Source: Bartonella sp. AU16XJBT (GTDB lineage: Bacteria; Pseudomonadota; Alphaproteobacteria; Rhizobiales; Rhizobiaceae). From it: DNA of 64,000 bases. This document shows, in pieces, positions 1-9,407 of the stretch (position 1 is the stretch's first letter; each line of letters starts with the position of its first letter). The translations under genes and the position numbers were made by a program. The stretch lies in NCBI RefSeq assembly GCF_028618665.1, contig NZ_JAQITF010000004.1, positions 62,001 through 126,000 on the forward strand. The letters run 5' to 3'. The notes below the pieces were generated by a model. The model made no database searches. It was given only the letters and a program-made list of their open reading frames with translations, and was not told where the DNA came from.

Positions 1-23
1 TTGTCGGTTACTACGTGGGTCAC
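1..23 (-). CDS. fdxA: Ferredoxin FdxA, first seven codons only (runs off window)
   Basis: On the minus strand a GTG start at 23-21 is followed by codons reading MTHVVTD before the window ends. This matches the usual beginning of the alphaproteobacterial 7Fe ferredoxin FdxA (MTYVVTDNC...). A GGAG Shine-Dalgarno lies 7 nt upstream of the GTG, which supports a real start. The gene sits directly behind the MgpS-type gene on the same strand. The cysteine cluster that would prove a ferredoxin is outside the window, so the call rests on seven residues and a ribosome site. Confidence 0.5.
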
Positions 24-44
24 GATCAAACTCCATTTGTTATT

Positions 45-1631
45 TTAATGCTCTTTAGAGGAAAGTGTTTGCGTGTTTTTATGGTTGGTGAGTTGATCGC
101 GTAGCACAGCTAATTTTGCAAAAGGTGAATCAGGGTTAAGACGCTTTTCTTTTTGGAAAGGTTTATAATTCGCACGCTTGTCTTGGGATTTATGGAACTT
201 ATGAGAACGTTTGGTTTGTGATGGTGCTTCTTGAGGGGAATTTCCATGCGCATTGTTCCCTTTTTTTACAGCGCCCTTCGGTTTATTTTTCCATTGATGT
301 CCAGATTTGTCACGTTTTTTTTGTGTGTGGTGGTGAAATGGGGGCCTATAATGCCATAATAAAATAACTTTACCTTCTGCTGTAGGAGGCGTGGGCTTGG
401 CAAAATTTCCAACAGGTTCAGCAGCTGGTAAAGCATTGGTGTTATGGGCGTGTTTTTCAATACAAGAGGAGAAAGTATTCAAGGATGAGGTATTCTTTTC
501 TTCTTGTGTTGTTTCTGAAATATTGATTGTTTGCCATAGACTGCCAACGCATTCTGCTGGTCGAACTGCTTGTGTTGTTGCATGGACAGAAAAAGAGCCT
601 TGGTGTGCAAGAAGATTTTGTTCAAACACAGTATTGCTTATGCTGTATGATTGATAGCCAAGCCCTTTGAGAATTTCTTCCATATCATTTCCATTGGCTC
701 CAAGAATGGACATCATGGCAGGGGTCACAAAAAAACTTTTGCCGTCATAGGCACCATCGGGTTTGGGATCATTTCCTTGTTTCCAATGAAGGGCGGGGCG
801 GATAAGATTGGCAAGACGTTCTAAAATATCAATCCGTACAGCACGTTGTCCTAAGATTCGGTAACCGGCTAATTGATAAAATTGGCGGTTATAGGTAGGG
901 TCAACAACCAAAGAGGTTCGACCAGCAGATAACGCTGTAAAAATTTCAACCAAACCCCTTTTGTCTTGTCCTGCATTTTGAAGATTCCACAAAAGGGTAA
1001 TGGCTTGGACCGGAGCGGGTTTAAGCATTCCTGCAACATAGATATGAAAAGCGCCAAAACGCACACCTAGACGCCGAAGCACGGCACGTGATTCTTGCGC
1101 AAGGTTTTTGACAAGGTCTAAAACTTCACGGCGGGGTATAATCCCTAAAGAGTTAACCAGTTGTAAGGCAAGACTGTTGGTTGAATCTGTTAAATTATCA
1201 GCATTGCGCAAATCAAATAGGGGCTTTAAAGCCGTTTCAAAATGAAAGGTTACAAAACGCTCTAATCGTTTTACGACGTTGTCGCGGCCTTCTCCGATGA
1301 GTTGTGTGTCTGCTAAAACAATCAGTTTGGGGTTGAAAAAATCTTCTGTGGCAACAAGTTGCCCCACAGGTTGACCAATCCAGCGCACAATGCCATCAGA
1401 ACTGAGGGTAAAATCGCCATTTGCACAAGTACAAAAACGTGTTGCACGTTTGGAAAACGCAAGAATCAAATTTTCATTCTCTATTGAACATTGCTGCTCA
1501 GCTGTTTGATCGCTATTGTTTTTTTTCGCATAAAAACGAAAACCTTCAAATTTACCTCTTCCGTATTTTTCAATGAGAATATCATCCTGAAGAATCTCAT
1601 TCTGTTGAACAATCTTGCTATCCATGATCAT
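45..1631 (-). CDS. C-terminal half of an MgpS-type helicase-related protein (helicase core missing)
   Basis: The 528-residue product matches the C-terminal part of the large alphaproteobacterial helicase-related protein often named MgpS. Recognisable stretches are LSSDGIVRWIGQPVGQL near residue 75, FETALKPLFDLRNAD near 130, RLGVRFGAFHIYVAGMLKPAP near 190, and a basic tail ending in NPDSPFAKLAVLRDQL. What is absent is the superfamily-2 helicase core (Walker A, DEAH, motif VI) that normally occupies the first half. The frame opens with ATGATCATG preceded by a weak AGAAAG, and the 570 bp upstream hold no coding sequence. It is either a shortened gene still expressed from a new start or a 5'-deleted pseudogene. 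The family call is firm; the functional state is unknown. Confidence 0.7.
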   Translation of the reverse strand: MIMDSKIVQQNEILQDDILIEKYGRGKFEGFRFYAKKNNSDQTAEQQCSIENENLILAFSKRATRFCTCANGDFTLSSDGIVRWIGQPVGQLVATEDFFNPKLIVLADTQLIGEGRDNVVKRLERFVTFHFETALKPLFDLRNADNLTDSTNSLALQLVNSLGIIPRREVLDLVKNLAQESRAVLRRLGVRFGAFHIYVAGMLKPAPVQAITLLWNLQNAGQDKRGLVEIFTALSAGRTSLVVDPTYNRQFYQLAGYRILGQRAVRIDILERLANLIRPALHWKQGNDPKPDGAYDGKSFFVTPAMMSILGANGNDMEEILKGLGYQSYSISNTVFEQNLLAHQGSFSVHATTQAVRPAECVGSLWQTINISETTQEEKNTSSLNTFSSCIEKHAHNTNALPAAEPVGNFAKPTPPTAEGKVILLWHYRPPFHHHTQKKRDKSGHQWKNKPKGAVKKGNNAHGNSPQEAPSQTKRSHKFHKSQDKRANYKPFQKEKRLNPDSPFAKLAVLRDQLTNHKNTQTLSSKEH

Positions 1632-2202
1632 TTTCTTTCTCAGTGCGACACTGGTAAAAAGCCTTTTGCGACAACTCCATAATGCTGCTCTTTAACACGT
1701 TTGTTGCGCTTGCTTCAATCACTCTTGTCGCTTTTTGATGTTTCTTTTTGCGCCTTTAAAACTTAAATGCTTCTTTTTTATTCAGTTTTCATTCAGTTGG
1801 GATATTTTATGTTTGTAGATTACACTTATTAGTTGTATTGTAAAGCTGAAAGCATAAATAGATTTTTTAAACTTACAAGGAAACGGAATCGGTCATCAAA
1901 AAAACAGCATGTGTTTTGTCTGATCATTTTATTTTTTTTTGCTGTTTTGTCATGAAAAGTGAAGAGAAAGTTTTTTTCAAATATTTCATAGGCTAAAAGG
2001 CATATTGCAGGGGCGTTTTGCAAGTGAAATTGTGTCTTATGAGAAGAAGTTTTACCCTGATAATGAAAAAAACAATTGCGATTATAAAATTACACGCTAA
2101 AGTAGTGAGCGCAGAAGTAGACAACTTTTGCGTTCTTTTTGAGAAAGAACAATGATGTCGTTGCCAAATCAATTTTGATAATTTTAATCGCAAGGGGTTA
2201 TT
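1632..2202. other. Non-coding spacer between the helicase remnant and rpoH
   Basis: No convincing gene is visible. This is where the missing 5' half of the helicase gene would be expected on the minus strand, but no helicase motifs can be read in any frame. The right end must carry the rpoH promoter. A GGGG-type ribosome site (AAGGGG) lies just before the rpoH ATG. Confidence 0.5.
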
Positions 2203-3114
2203 ATGGGTAATCTTTCAAATGCTGTTTATAAAAGCAGCAAAAATTATAGCGATGCAGACAAAAGCTTAGGACGTAATATGATGCGTTCTGCTATGCAAGC
2301 ACCTTATCTTGAACGACAAAAAGAGCATGATTTGGCTCTGCGATGGAAAGATAAACGCGATGATGATGCCATGCATCAAATTGCGGCGGCTCATATGCGT
2401 TTGGTGATTGCTATTGCAAACCGCTTTAAACGTTTTAAAATGCCCTTAGGGGATTTGGTACAAGAAGGATATGTAGGACTGTTGGAAGCCGCTGCACGTT
2501 TTGAACCTGATCGGGAAGTGCGTTTTTCAACCTATGCAACATGGTGGATACGGGCTTCTATCCAAGATTACATTTTGCGAAATTGGTCAATTGTTCGAGG
2601 GGGGACCAGTTCTTCGCAAAAAGCACTTTTCTTTAATCTGCGGCGTTTGCGCGCAAAACTGGTGCAAGATGATAGTGCTTTATCAAAACAGGATATTTTT
2701 CGCACAATCGCTGAAAAACTCGGTGTTTCCGTACGCGATGTTGAAACAATGGATTTTCGTTTTTCCAGTTCGGATAATTCCTTGAGCGTTTCTGTTTCTG
2801 AGAACAGTGATAATCCTATTGCGAAGATGGATGTTTTGGTCGATGAGAGTCCTCTTCCTGATGCTTTAATTGAGCAAATGATTGATGGTCAACGGCGCAC
2901 GCAATGGCTTTACGATGCGTTGCAAATTCTCAATGAACGGGAGTTGGAAATTATACGCTTTCGTCGCCTCAATGAAGAGGGGGCTACTTTGGAAGTTTTG
3001 GGTGAAAAATTAGGAATTTCAAAAGAGCGTGTGCGCCAAATTGAAGCACGGGCTTTGCAGAAATTGCGTGCTGCTCTCCTGACCGTTCATTCAGAAGATG
3101 CTTATGACATATAA
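2203..3114 (+). CDS. rpoH: RpoH-family heat-shock sigma factor (sigma-32)
   Basis: 303 residues, normal for alphaproteobacterial RpoH. Region 2 is clear (LVIAIANRFKRFKMPLGDLVQEGYVGLLEAAARF near 67-100, then FSTYATWWIRASIQDYILRNWSIVR). It is followed by the RpoH box around residues 139-147 (QKALFFNLR), which separates this family from RpoD. A region 4.2 HTH (LGEKLGISKERVRQIEARALQKL) closes the protein. It directs core RNA polymerase to stress promoters. The ATG at 2203 has AAGGGG upstream. Many alphaproteobacteria carry two rpoH paralogs; which one this is cannot be decided here. A degraded copy of its own 3' end lies about 230 bp downstream. Confidence 0.93.
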   Translation: MGNLSNAVYKSSKNYSDADKSLGRNMMRSAMQAPYLERQKEHDLALRWKDKRDDDAMHQIAAAHMRLVIAIANRFKRFKMPLGDLVQEGYVGLLEAAARFEPDREVRFSTYATWWIRASIQDYILRNWSIVRGGTSSSQKALFFNLRRLRAKLVQDDSALSKQDIFRTIAEKLGVSVRDVETMDFRFSSSDNSLSVSVSENSDNPIAKMDVLVDESPLPDALIEQMIDGQRRTQWLYDALQILNERELEIIRFRRLNEEGATLEVLGEKLGISKERVRQIEARALQKLRAALLTVHSEDAYDI

Positions 3115-3297
3115 GCTGTGAAAGGTTTTTTAGGGGGGATAGGCGCGGGGCGGCGTAAGGCATGATGAAGCTTCTGGTTAAGGGTTTGCGAGCTTTATCA
3201 AGTAAGACGCCTCCCTTGCTGGTGCCAGTGAGCAGTATTTATGAGCAGAGGGAGATTGCAGGGTGAGTTTGGTTTGAGAAGGTCTGTGCAGAAATAC

Positions 3298-3420
3298 GCT
3301 CTCTTCTCCTTATGATTCATTTTAGAAGATCGTTACGATATATAAGCCGTGAAAGACTTTTTAGGGGATATAGATGCGGGCGGTGGGGCGCATGATGGAG
3401 CTGGTTGAGGGTTAGCCAGC
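3298..3420 (+). pseudogene. Decayed duplicate of the rpoH 3' end and its downstream flank
   Basis: The segment repeats, with substitutions and small indels, the last bases of rpoH and the sequence after its stop. Shared pieces are CTCTC..., TCATT..AGAAGAT, GA(C/T)ATATAAGC(T/C)GTGAAAG, TTTTTAGGGG and GCGGG...GCATGATG. The parent copy runs from about 3071 to 3180, so the offset is roughly 230 bp in direct orientation. No open frame survives. The rest of the 3115-3497 spacer shows no gene. Confidence 0.7.
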
Positions 3421-3497
3421 TTCATTTGCGAATATATGGAGGAGGGCGTGATTAAGGACAGAAAAGAATCAAGGCTGTAGCAGATGAAAAAGGAAAC

Positions 3498-5090
3498 TTA
3501 TTCGGTGATAATTTTTACTTTTGTACCGGCGCGTAAAGTTTGAGTTGGTGAGAGGGCGTTGAGAATACGAAAGAGTTTTTCTTTGTCTGGTGTGTGTTGC
3601 ATTTTATTGGCAAGGTTTGCAACATTTTCTCCTTGTTTAACGCGGACAACACTGATTTTTAAGGGTTTTAATTTTTTTAACTGTGAAGTTGAAAGAGGGT
3701 GAAAGCTTTGGACTGTTTTTTTGGCAATCTCTGCAAAATTTTGAGAATTATAGGGGGCGGCTGTCAGAAAACGAAAAATATAATTATTGAACAGAATGAC
3801 AACAACATCAAATTGCCATTGTTCATGGGTTGCACGAGCTTGCGCTCCAAGTAAACTTTGGCCTAGGTATCCTTGATGAGTGAATCCTGGACGCGTAAAT
3901 TCTTGATTGGGGCGCCCTTGAATTGTGAGGAGGCGGATCGATGATGGGTCTAGACCGATAATCCAACCGCTTTGCAAATAATCACTTGCAGACATTCCGG
4001 TGAGGCAGGGAACAGCATCAAAACGAATCGCAATTTTATTTGGTCCGCTGGCCCAAACTGTTTGTGCTGAATGTTCTATTGTAAAATTGTTGGGAACAGA
4101 AAAAGCAATGCGCCATTGTGGGTGAATAAATTGGTTGCCTCGTACAAACCCTGTATCAAAGCTTCCTCCAAAAGTCATGCCATCAATGCTTGTGAGAAAA
4201 GAATCACGATCAGTATTTCCACTATTTTGTTTACTGATTTTACGTGCTTTTTCTATTGCAAGCCGAATACGTTGAGGGGTGGTTGGGTGAGAGGTTAGAA
4301 AGTCTAAGGGAGCATTTTGGGTGCCAGAAATATTCTGAAAAGCACTATAGGCTTCCATTGTTTGAAGAAAGCGCGGTGAAGCAAATGGATCATATCCTGC
4401 TTGTTGGAGCATTTCAAGGGCAAGGGAATCAGCTTCTAGCTCTTGATTGCGGGAAAATTGCGCGAGTTGTTGCTTGTTGTGTATGGAATTGGGGAGTTTT
4501 TTGCCCATAGAAGAAAGAAGACGTGGAGATGTATGATTTGCCATCTTCAATTGGGCTTTTTTTTGCAGGCGTAAAATACCATGATTGGCTCTGATATGTG
4601 CCATCTCATGGGCTAAAATTGCTGCAACTTCTGAAGAATCATTGGCGAGGGACAGCATACCACGGGTGATGTAGATCGAACCATTGGGGAGTGCAAATGC
4701 ATTGACACTTTCTGAGTTTAAAATTGTTACAGAATAGCTTTGATGAGAATGGTGGGATGCAATTGTTAGTTTACGGATAATTTTTGCTAAAAAGCGTTCA
4801 AGTTTCGCATTATGATAGACGCCACCATACATTTGCAAAATACGGGGGTGTTGCAGAGCACTTAATGTGACATAGATATTGTGATTGTTGGTACGTTTGA
4901 TTGTTTCAGAAGAACTGGAAGAGGGCTTATCATTTTGGGAAAGGGGCGTGTGACAAGCAGAAAGGAGAAGCATAAAACTGATGAAAGTTGCTTTATACAG
5001 GGGAGAGCGAAAAAGAAAATTTCGTTGAAAGGCGGTGTGTGTTAGATAGCGGTGTAGGTTCGTTCTGTGGTGTAATTTGGCAAATTTCAT
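3498..5090 (-). CDS. Secreted M48-family zinc metalloprotease, lipoprotein, with LysM-like C-terminus
   Basis: 530 residues. A basic N-terminus and hydrophobic stretch end in a lipobox (LLSAC, Cys46), so the mature protein is predicted to be a lipoprotein. The M48 active site HEMAH is at residues 161-165, with a downstream ELEAD helix supplying the third zinc ligand. This resembles BepA/YfgC-type periplasmic proteases involved in outer-membrane protein quality control. The last ~50 residues (VKQGENVANLANKM...LRAGTKVKII) resemble a LysM fold that could bind peptidoglycan. It is convergent with rpoH. The ATG at 5090 gives a long pre-lipobox leader; an internal Met at residue 40 is too close to the lipobox to be the start. 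Confidence 0.85.
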   Translation of the reverse strand: MKFAKLHHRTNLHRYLTHTAFQRNFLFRSPLYKATFISFMLLLSACHTPLSQNDKPSSSSSETIKRTNNHNIYVTLSALQHPRILQMYGGVYHNAKLERFLAKIIRKLTIASHHSHQSYSVTILNSESVNAFALPNGSIYITRGMLSLANDSSEVAAILAHEMAHIRANHGILRLQKKAQLKMANHTSPRLLSSMGKKLPNSIHNKQQLAQFSRNQELEADSLALEMLQQAGYDPFASPRFLQTMEAYSAFQNISGTQNAPLDFLTSHPTTPQRIRLAIEKARKISKQNSGNTDRDSFLTSIDGMTFGGSFDTGFVRGNQFIHPQWRIAFSVPNNFTIEHSAQTVWASGPNKIAIRFDAVPCLTGMSASDYLQSGWIIGLDPSSIRLLTIQGRPNQEFTRPGFTHQGYLGQSLLGAQARATHEQWQFDVVVILFNNYIFRFLTAAPYNSQNFAEIAKKTVQSFHPLSTSQLKKLKPLKISVVRVKQGENVANLANKMQHTPDKEKLFRILNALSPTQTLRAGTKVKIITE

Positions 5091-5233
5091 GAGTATCTTT
5101 GTATCGTGTGTGTTTTTTTAGAGAAGCTTTAAAGATAAGGATTCGTTTGGCTATATCACGGTTATCGTTTATAAAAAATAGCTCTCATTGATAAAAGGAT
5201 GCTAGAAAAAAAATTGTGAAAGGCAAAATATGT

Positions 5234-5869
5234 ATGACAACATTTACGATATTGTTAAATGGCGCTCTTTTTATCACTGATCGTTTGCTTAATCAAATTC
5301 AAAACAGTCGAGTGATTGCTGCGGATGGTGGTATGCGTCATGCTGCCGCGCTTAATGTGAAGCCTGAGTTGTGGCTGGGAGATTTTGATTCGTCTGATCA
5401 GACTTTGATAGACAAATATAACCATATTCCGCGTGATGTTTTTCCCTCTGATAAAGATATGACAGATAGTGCTTTGGCTTGTGAAAGAGCGCTACAAAAT
5501 GGTGCTAAAAAGCTTATTTTATGTGGAGCTTTGGGAGGGGAGCGAAGTGATCATAGCCTTTCTCATATGACGCAAGCGTTGATGATGGCTGAGAAAGGCA
5601 TTTCAGTGTTGTTGACAAGCGGTTTGGAAGAAGGGTGGCCGGTTTTGCCAAAACTTGTGTCATATGATTTGCCTAAGGGGTGTTTGTTTAGTCTTATTGG
5701 TTTTTCTGACTTACAAGGCTTAACACTTGAAGGAGTAAAATGGCCAATTTGTGATAAAAATGTGTCATTTGGCTCTTCTTTAACACTTTCTAACCGTATT
5801 TGTGGAACCTTTTCTTGCCATTTAGGTTCTGGAAAAGCTATATTGTTAGCGTCTGTGCCTATTCCGTAA
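5234..5869 (+). CDS. thiN: Thiamine pyrophosphokinase
   Basis: The product matches thiamine pyrophosphokinase, which transfers pyrophosphate from ATP to thiamine to make TPP. Diagnostic motifs are AADGG near the N-terminus, LWLGDFDSSD, FPSDKDMTDSALA and GALGGERSDHSL, with the family's Asp/Lys active-site residues in the expected order. The frame is open from a GTG at 5216, but the ATG at 5234 is preferred: family proteins begin shortly before the ILLNGAL strand, and AAAGG lies upstream. A TPP kinase fits a thiamine-salvaging host-associated bacterium; a ThiE-like protein is the only other thiamine gene in the window. No TPP riboswitch was seen in front of it. Confidence 0.88.
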   Translation: MTTFTILLNGALFITDRLLNQIQNSRVIAADGGMRHAAALNVKPELWLGDFDSSDQTLIDKYNHIPRDVFPSDKDMTDSALACERALQNGAKKLILCGALGGERSDHSLSHMTQALMMAEKGISVLLTSGLEEGWPVLPKLVSYDLPKGCLFSLIGFSDLQGLTLEGVKWPICDKNVSFGSSLTLSNRICGTFSCHLGSGKAILLASVPIP

Positions 5870-5972
5870 AGCTCTTCCGATATATTTTGAATAAGGCAGG
5901 GGGGGGCTTAGTGATTAAGTGCCGACATAAACGATATATTATGTATTTATCTTGAGAAGGAAAGGTTTTGAT

Positions 5973-6359
5973 ATGTTAAAATCAATTTTAAAAGTGGCCG
6001 TCGTTTCAGCGATTGGTTTCAGTTCGGTGGCTTGTACGACAAATGATGAACGCGTTGCACGTTACGGTGTTGGGGGAGCAGCAATCGGTGCTTTGGCTGG
6101 GACTGCTATTGGTGGAAGTACTGCTGGAGCAGCGCTTACTGGTGCAGCATTTGGTGCTTTGGCTGGAACAGTAACAGGGGCGGCTGCAAATCAAAAAAGA
6201 CAACAAAAACAGGCATCACAATTGTGCACGTATCGTGGTCGTAGAGGACATGTTTACCAAGCACCTTGTGCGCAAAGAGTCCCAGTACAACAATTATGTA
6301 CTTACCGTGATGCAAGAGGGGTGATGTATAAAGCACCTTGTCCGCGCCGCGTTCGTTAA
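5973..6359 (+). CDS. Small glycine-zipper outer-membrane lipoprotein
   Basis: About 128 residues from the ATG at 5973, chosen because GAGAAGGAAAGG sits just upstream (an in-frame TTG at 5952 is less likely). A signal sequence ends in FSSVAC, a lipobox. It is followed by a glycine-zipper segment (GVGGAAIGALAGTAIGG...AAFGALAGTVTGAA) of the kind found in membrane-associating lipoproteins. The C-terminus has two near-identical Cys-containing repeats (LCTYRGRRGHVYQAPC and LCTYRDARGVMYKAPC). The function is not known. The stop codon overlaps the uup start (TAATG), so the pair is probably cotranscribed and translationally coupled. Confidence 0.8.
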   Translation: MLKSILKVAVVSAIGFSSVACTTNDERVARYGVGGAAIGALAGTAIGGSTAGAALTGAAFGALAGTVTGAAANQKRQQKQASQLCTYRGRRGHVYQAPCAQRVPVQQLCTYRDARGVMYKAPCPRRVR

Positions 6360-8224
6360 TGGCGGTGCCATTGCTGCGGCTTGACCGCATTTTCTTAAAC
6401 GTGGGGACAACGCCTTTGCTCAACCAGGCATGTTTATCGGTTGAGCAGAGAGCACGTATCGCCTTGGTGGGCCGTAATGGTTGTGGAAAATCGACTCTGT
6501 TAAAAATTGCCGTAGGAATATTAGAGCCTCATGGTGGCGAAATTTTTCGCCACCCTCGGGTAACACTTCGTTATGTCGCTCAAAATCCGGATTGTTCAGG
6601 TTTTGAAAATATTAACGCTTATATGGAAGCGGGGTTGAATGAGACATCTGATGTCCAGTGGATCAATACACTTCGCACAAATTTAGGGTTTTCGGGGTCG
6701 GAAAAATTAGAAACGCTTTCGGGGGGTGAAAAGAGGCGTGTTTCATTATTACGGGCTATTGCAGCCAAGCCTGATATTTTGTTCTTAGATGAACCAACCA
6801 ATCATCTTGATTTACCAACCATTGAATGGTTGGAAGGAGTTTTGTCTTCTTTGCCTTCAGCGATTGTGGTGATTTCCCATGATCGGCGATTTTTAGAAAA
6901 TGTTACACGTTCAACGGTATGGCTTGATCGTGGCACAACCAAAAGACTGGAAAAGCGTTTTTCAAAATTTGAGAGTTGGCGTGATAAAGCACTGGAAGAA
7001 GAAGCCATCGAGCAGCATAAATTGGGGCGCCAAATTGCCCGTGAAGAGCAATGGTTGCGTTATGGTGTGAGCGCACGGCGTAAACGTAATGTACGGCGCT
7101 TGAGCGAATTAAAAAACTTAAGACAGCGTCATCAAACTTATAAAGGGCAGCCGGGAAGTGCACTGTTGAGCGCGGTTAAAAGTCATGACTCTGGTCAATT
7201 GGTGCTCGAAGCAAAGAAAATTTCAAAATCTTATGGTGAGCGCGTTATTGTGAAAGATTTCTCTTTACGCATTCAGCGGGGTGATCGAATCGGTTTGGTA
7301 GGGCCTAATGGTATCGGAAAGACAACGCTCCTTTCCGTATTGATTGGGCAAGAAGCTGTGGATAGTGGAACGGTGAGGCATGGCTATAACCTCTCCATGG
7401 CATTGCTTGATCAGCAACGCATTATCAATGAAGAAGAAACTTTGGCGCATTATCTCACAGGGGGGCGGGGTGATACTCTTGTGATCAATGGGCAGGAACG
7501 GCATGTGGTTTCTTATATGAAAGACTTTTTATTTTTGCCGGAACAAGCGCGCACCCCCCTTAAAGAATTTTCAGGGGGAGAAAGAGCGCGTCTCATGCTT
7601 GCGCGTCTTCTTTCGCGTCCTGCAAACTTTTTAATTCTTGATGAACCGACCAATGATTTGGATATGGAAACTTTGGATTTGTTGCAAGAATTTATTGCTG
7701 ATTTTGCGGGAACAGTGTTGTTGGTAAGCCATGACAGAGACTTTTTAGATCGTACTGTAACGCATATGTTGGCACCGGAGGGCGATGGTCATTGGGTTTT
7801 GTATGCAGGCGGCTATAGTGATATGGTGGCGCAAAATAAGCAGGCTCTCCGTTTACAACGCAAAGAAATAGAATTATCGCACCGTAAAGCATCTTCAAAA
7901 TCTCGTGCAAGGGAGGACGGAAAACGTGTCCCATCAACAGATCTCAGTTTGGATAGTGCGGGAGAAAAAAGAACACGAGGCAAATTGTCCTATAAGCAGG
8001 TTTATGCATTGCAAAAATTGCCTGAAGAAATCGCTGTTTTGCAAAATGAAATAAAAAAAATTGAACAAGAGCTCTCTGATCCAACCCTTTATCGCCGTGA
8101 TAAAGAGCGTTTTGAGCGTTTATCAACAACGTTGGAAAAAAAGAAAAATACTTGCACACAAAAGCAAGAAGAATGGCTAGAACTTGAAATTTTACGCGAA
8201 GAAATAGAAGCGCGTTCATGTTAA
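6359..8224 (+). CDS. uup: ABC-F family ATPase, Uup type
   Basis: 621 residues from the ATG at 6359 that overlaps the previous stop. There are two ABC cassettes in one chain with no membrane segments, as in ABC-F proteins. Walker A motifs are GRNGCGKST (38-46) and GPNGIGKTT, with signatures LSGGEKRR and FSGGERARL and Walker B LFLDEPTNHLD and LILDEPTNDLD. A charged linker (RKRNVRRL region) and a C-terminal coiled coil (EEIAVLQNEIKKIEQEL...) point to Uup rather than EttA. Uup acts on ribosomes and branched-DNA metabolism. A decayed copy of the coiled-coil coding end lies 600 bp downstream. Confidence 0.88.
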   Translation: MAVPLLRLDRIFLNVGTTPLLNQACLSVEQRARIALVGRNGCGKSTLLKIAVGILEPHGGEIFRHPRVTLRYVAQNPDCSGFENINAYMEAGLNETSDVQWINTLRTNLGFSGSEKLETLSGGEKRRVSLLRAIAAKPDILFLDEPTNHLDLPTIEWLEGVLSSLPSAIVVISHDRRFLENVTRSTVWLDRGTTKRLEKRFSKFESWRDKALEEEAIEQHKLGRQIAREEQWLRYGVSARRKRNVRRLSELKNLRQRHQTYKGQPGSALLSAVKSHDSGQLVLEAKKISKSYGERVIVKDFSLRIQRGDRIGLVGPNGIGKTTLLSVLIGQEAVDSGTVRHGYNLSMALLDQQRIINEEETLAHYLTGGRGDTLVINGQERHVVSYMKDFLFLPEQARTPLKEFSGGERARLMLARLLSRPANFLILDEPTNDLDMETLDLLQEFIADFAGTVLLVSHDRDFLDRTVTHMLAPEGDGHWVLYAGGYSDMVAQNKQALRLQRKEIELSHRKASSKSRAREDGKRVPSTDLSLDSAGEKRTRGKLSYKQVYALQKLPEEIAVLQNEIKKIEQELSDPTLYRRDKERFERLSTTLEKKKNTCTQKQEEWLELEILREEIEARSC

Positions 8225-8821
8225 TGTCTTAATATTCATCTAAGCATTTTAAGAGATTCGTATTATCTCATCACTTTAGGTCGAGTGTTTAAGTGTATTG
8301 AAGGACGACGCCAGTATCATAAATTTATAGTGTTATTAAATTTATAAAGAACAGATTTTGGCGACACACTTTTGACTGCAACTAAAAGTTATGGCGCTGG
8401 TTCTTGGGGTTTTTGAAGCGAACTTTACTGTTTATGTTTGGTTTTTTTGCACAATTCTTGATAAAAAAAATTATTGGTGCGGTCGTTTTGTCAAAATGTT
8501 CTGTATGCAAGGATGCTGGCACCATCACGCACTTTATTTAGCTTCTAATGTGCGATAATTCTTGCGTTTAAGAAGATTGGATTCATAGGAGGTATTTTAG
8601 TCTTTCTTAGTTTTTATCTCTACGTCGTTTCTCGCTTGTAAGCCAACCTAGCTTGTGATGTGCAAGAGATGTAATTTTATGATTTAAAATAAGAAGATTT
8701 GAAATGAGGAAATCCTATGATTGTCGAAGTTCTTATTTAAGAAGGATAACGGTAAATTATCACTATGAATAAATATATTATAATGAGTGAATGATTTATC
8801 AACAGAGGGTCGTTTTACGGG
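8225..8821. other. Gene-free spacer downstream of uup
   Basis: A+T-rich sequence with no open frame that looks like a protein and no recognisable RNA gene. It separates uup from the decayed copy of its own 3' end. Confidence 0.5.
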
Positions 8822-9063
8822 GGCGGGAGAAAGGAACACGGGGAAAATTGTTCTATAAGCAGATGTAGGCATTGGAAAAATTGTCTGAAGAAATCACTGT
8901 TTTGCAAAATGAAATAAAAAAAATTGAACAAGAGCTCTCTGATCCAGTCCTTTATCACAGTGATAAAGAGCGTTTTGAGTGTTCATCAACAGCGTTGGAA
9001 AAAAATAAAAACACTTGTACACAAAAAGAATGGCGAGAATTCTTACGTGAAGAAATGGAATGT
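8822..9063 (+). pseudogene. Decayed duplicate of the uup 3' end
   Basis: Matches parent positions of about 7965-8215 at high identity. It translates in part to MEKLSEEITVLQNEIKKIEQ and onward, equivalent to the Uup C-terminal coiled coil. Relative to the parent it has a TAG replacing the codon after the second conserved Tyr, loss of several codons near the end (EWLELEI shortened), and no Uup stop. The 92-residue frame across it (8872-9150) is only this remnant plus random extension. Same orientation as the parent, 3' of it. Confidence 0.85.
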
Positions 9064-9365
9064 AAAAACAGGGAGTGCGAAGATTGCACCTTTTCGCAAG
9101 GTTTTCGTGTTGTTCTGCTTCATTGCTGTTTATCCTTATTGTCTCTATAAAATGCCATCATTGAGGGGAGGCATGGATTTATCCATGATCTTTTGCGTTG
9201 CGTAAAACAGAGTCCTTTGAAATGTTGTCATGTGAATTCCATGAAATGGTTAGGAGGGGCAAGAGATTTTAAGAAAAACTGGATAAACCATTATTGGCAA
9301 AATAGCGCGAGGAGAAGAGTATCCTTGAGGGAGGGGAACCAGTTGGTATATTTAAATATTTTGTG

Positions 9366-9398
9366 AAAACACTCTATAGCGTTTTACGATAGTGTTTT
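9366..9398. terminator. Symmetric stem-loop after the GNAT pseudogene
   Basis: AAAACACT at 9366-9373 pairs with AGTGTTTT at 9391-9398, leaving a 17-nt loop. The A/T ends give a T-run on both strands, so it could terminate transcription from either side. It follows the minus-strand acetyltransferase remnant. Weak call: the loop is long and the GC content low. Confidence 0.3.
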
Positions 9399-9407
9399 AT
9401 CGTTTGT

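Noticed and set aside
8872-9150. 92-codon ORF as a small coiled-coil gene
   Set aside because: Its first two thirds are the duplicated uup tail and the rest is random read-through; no ribosome site.
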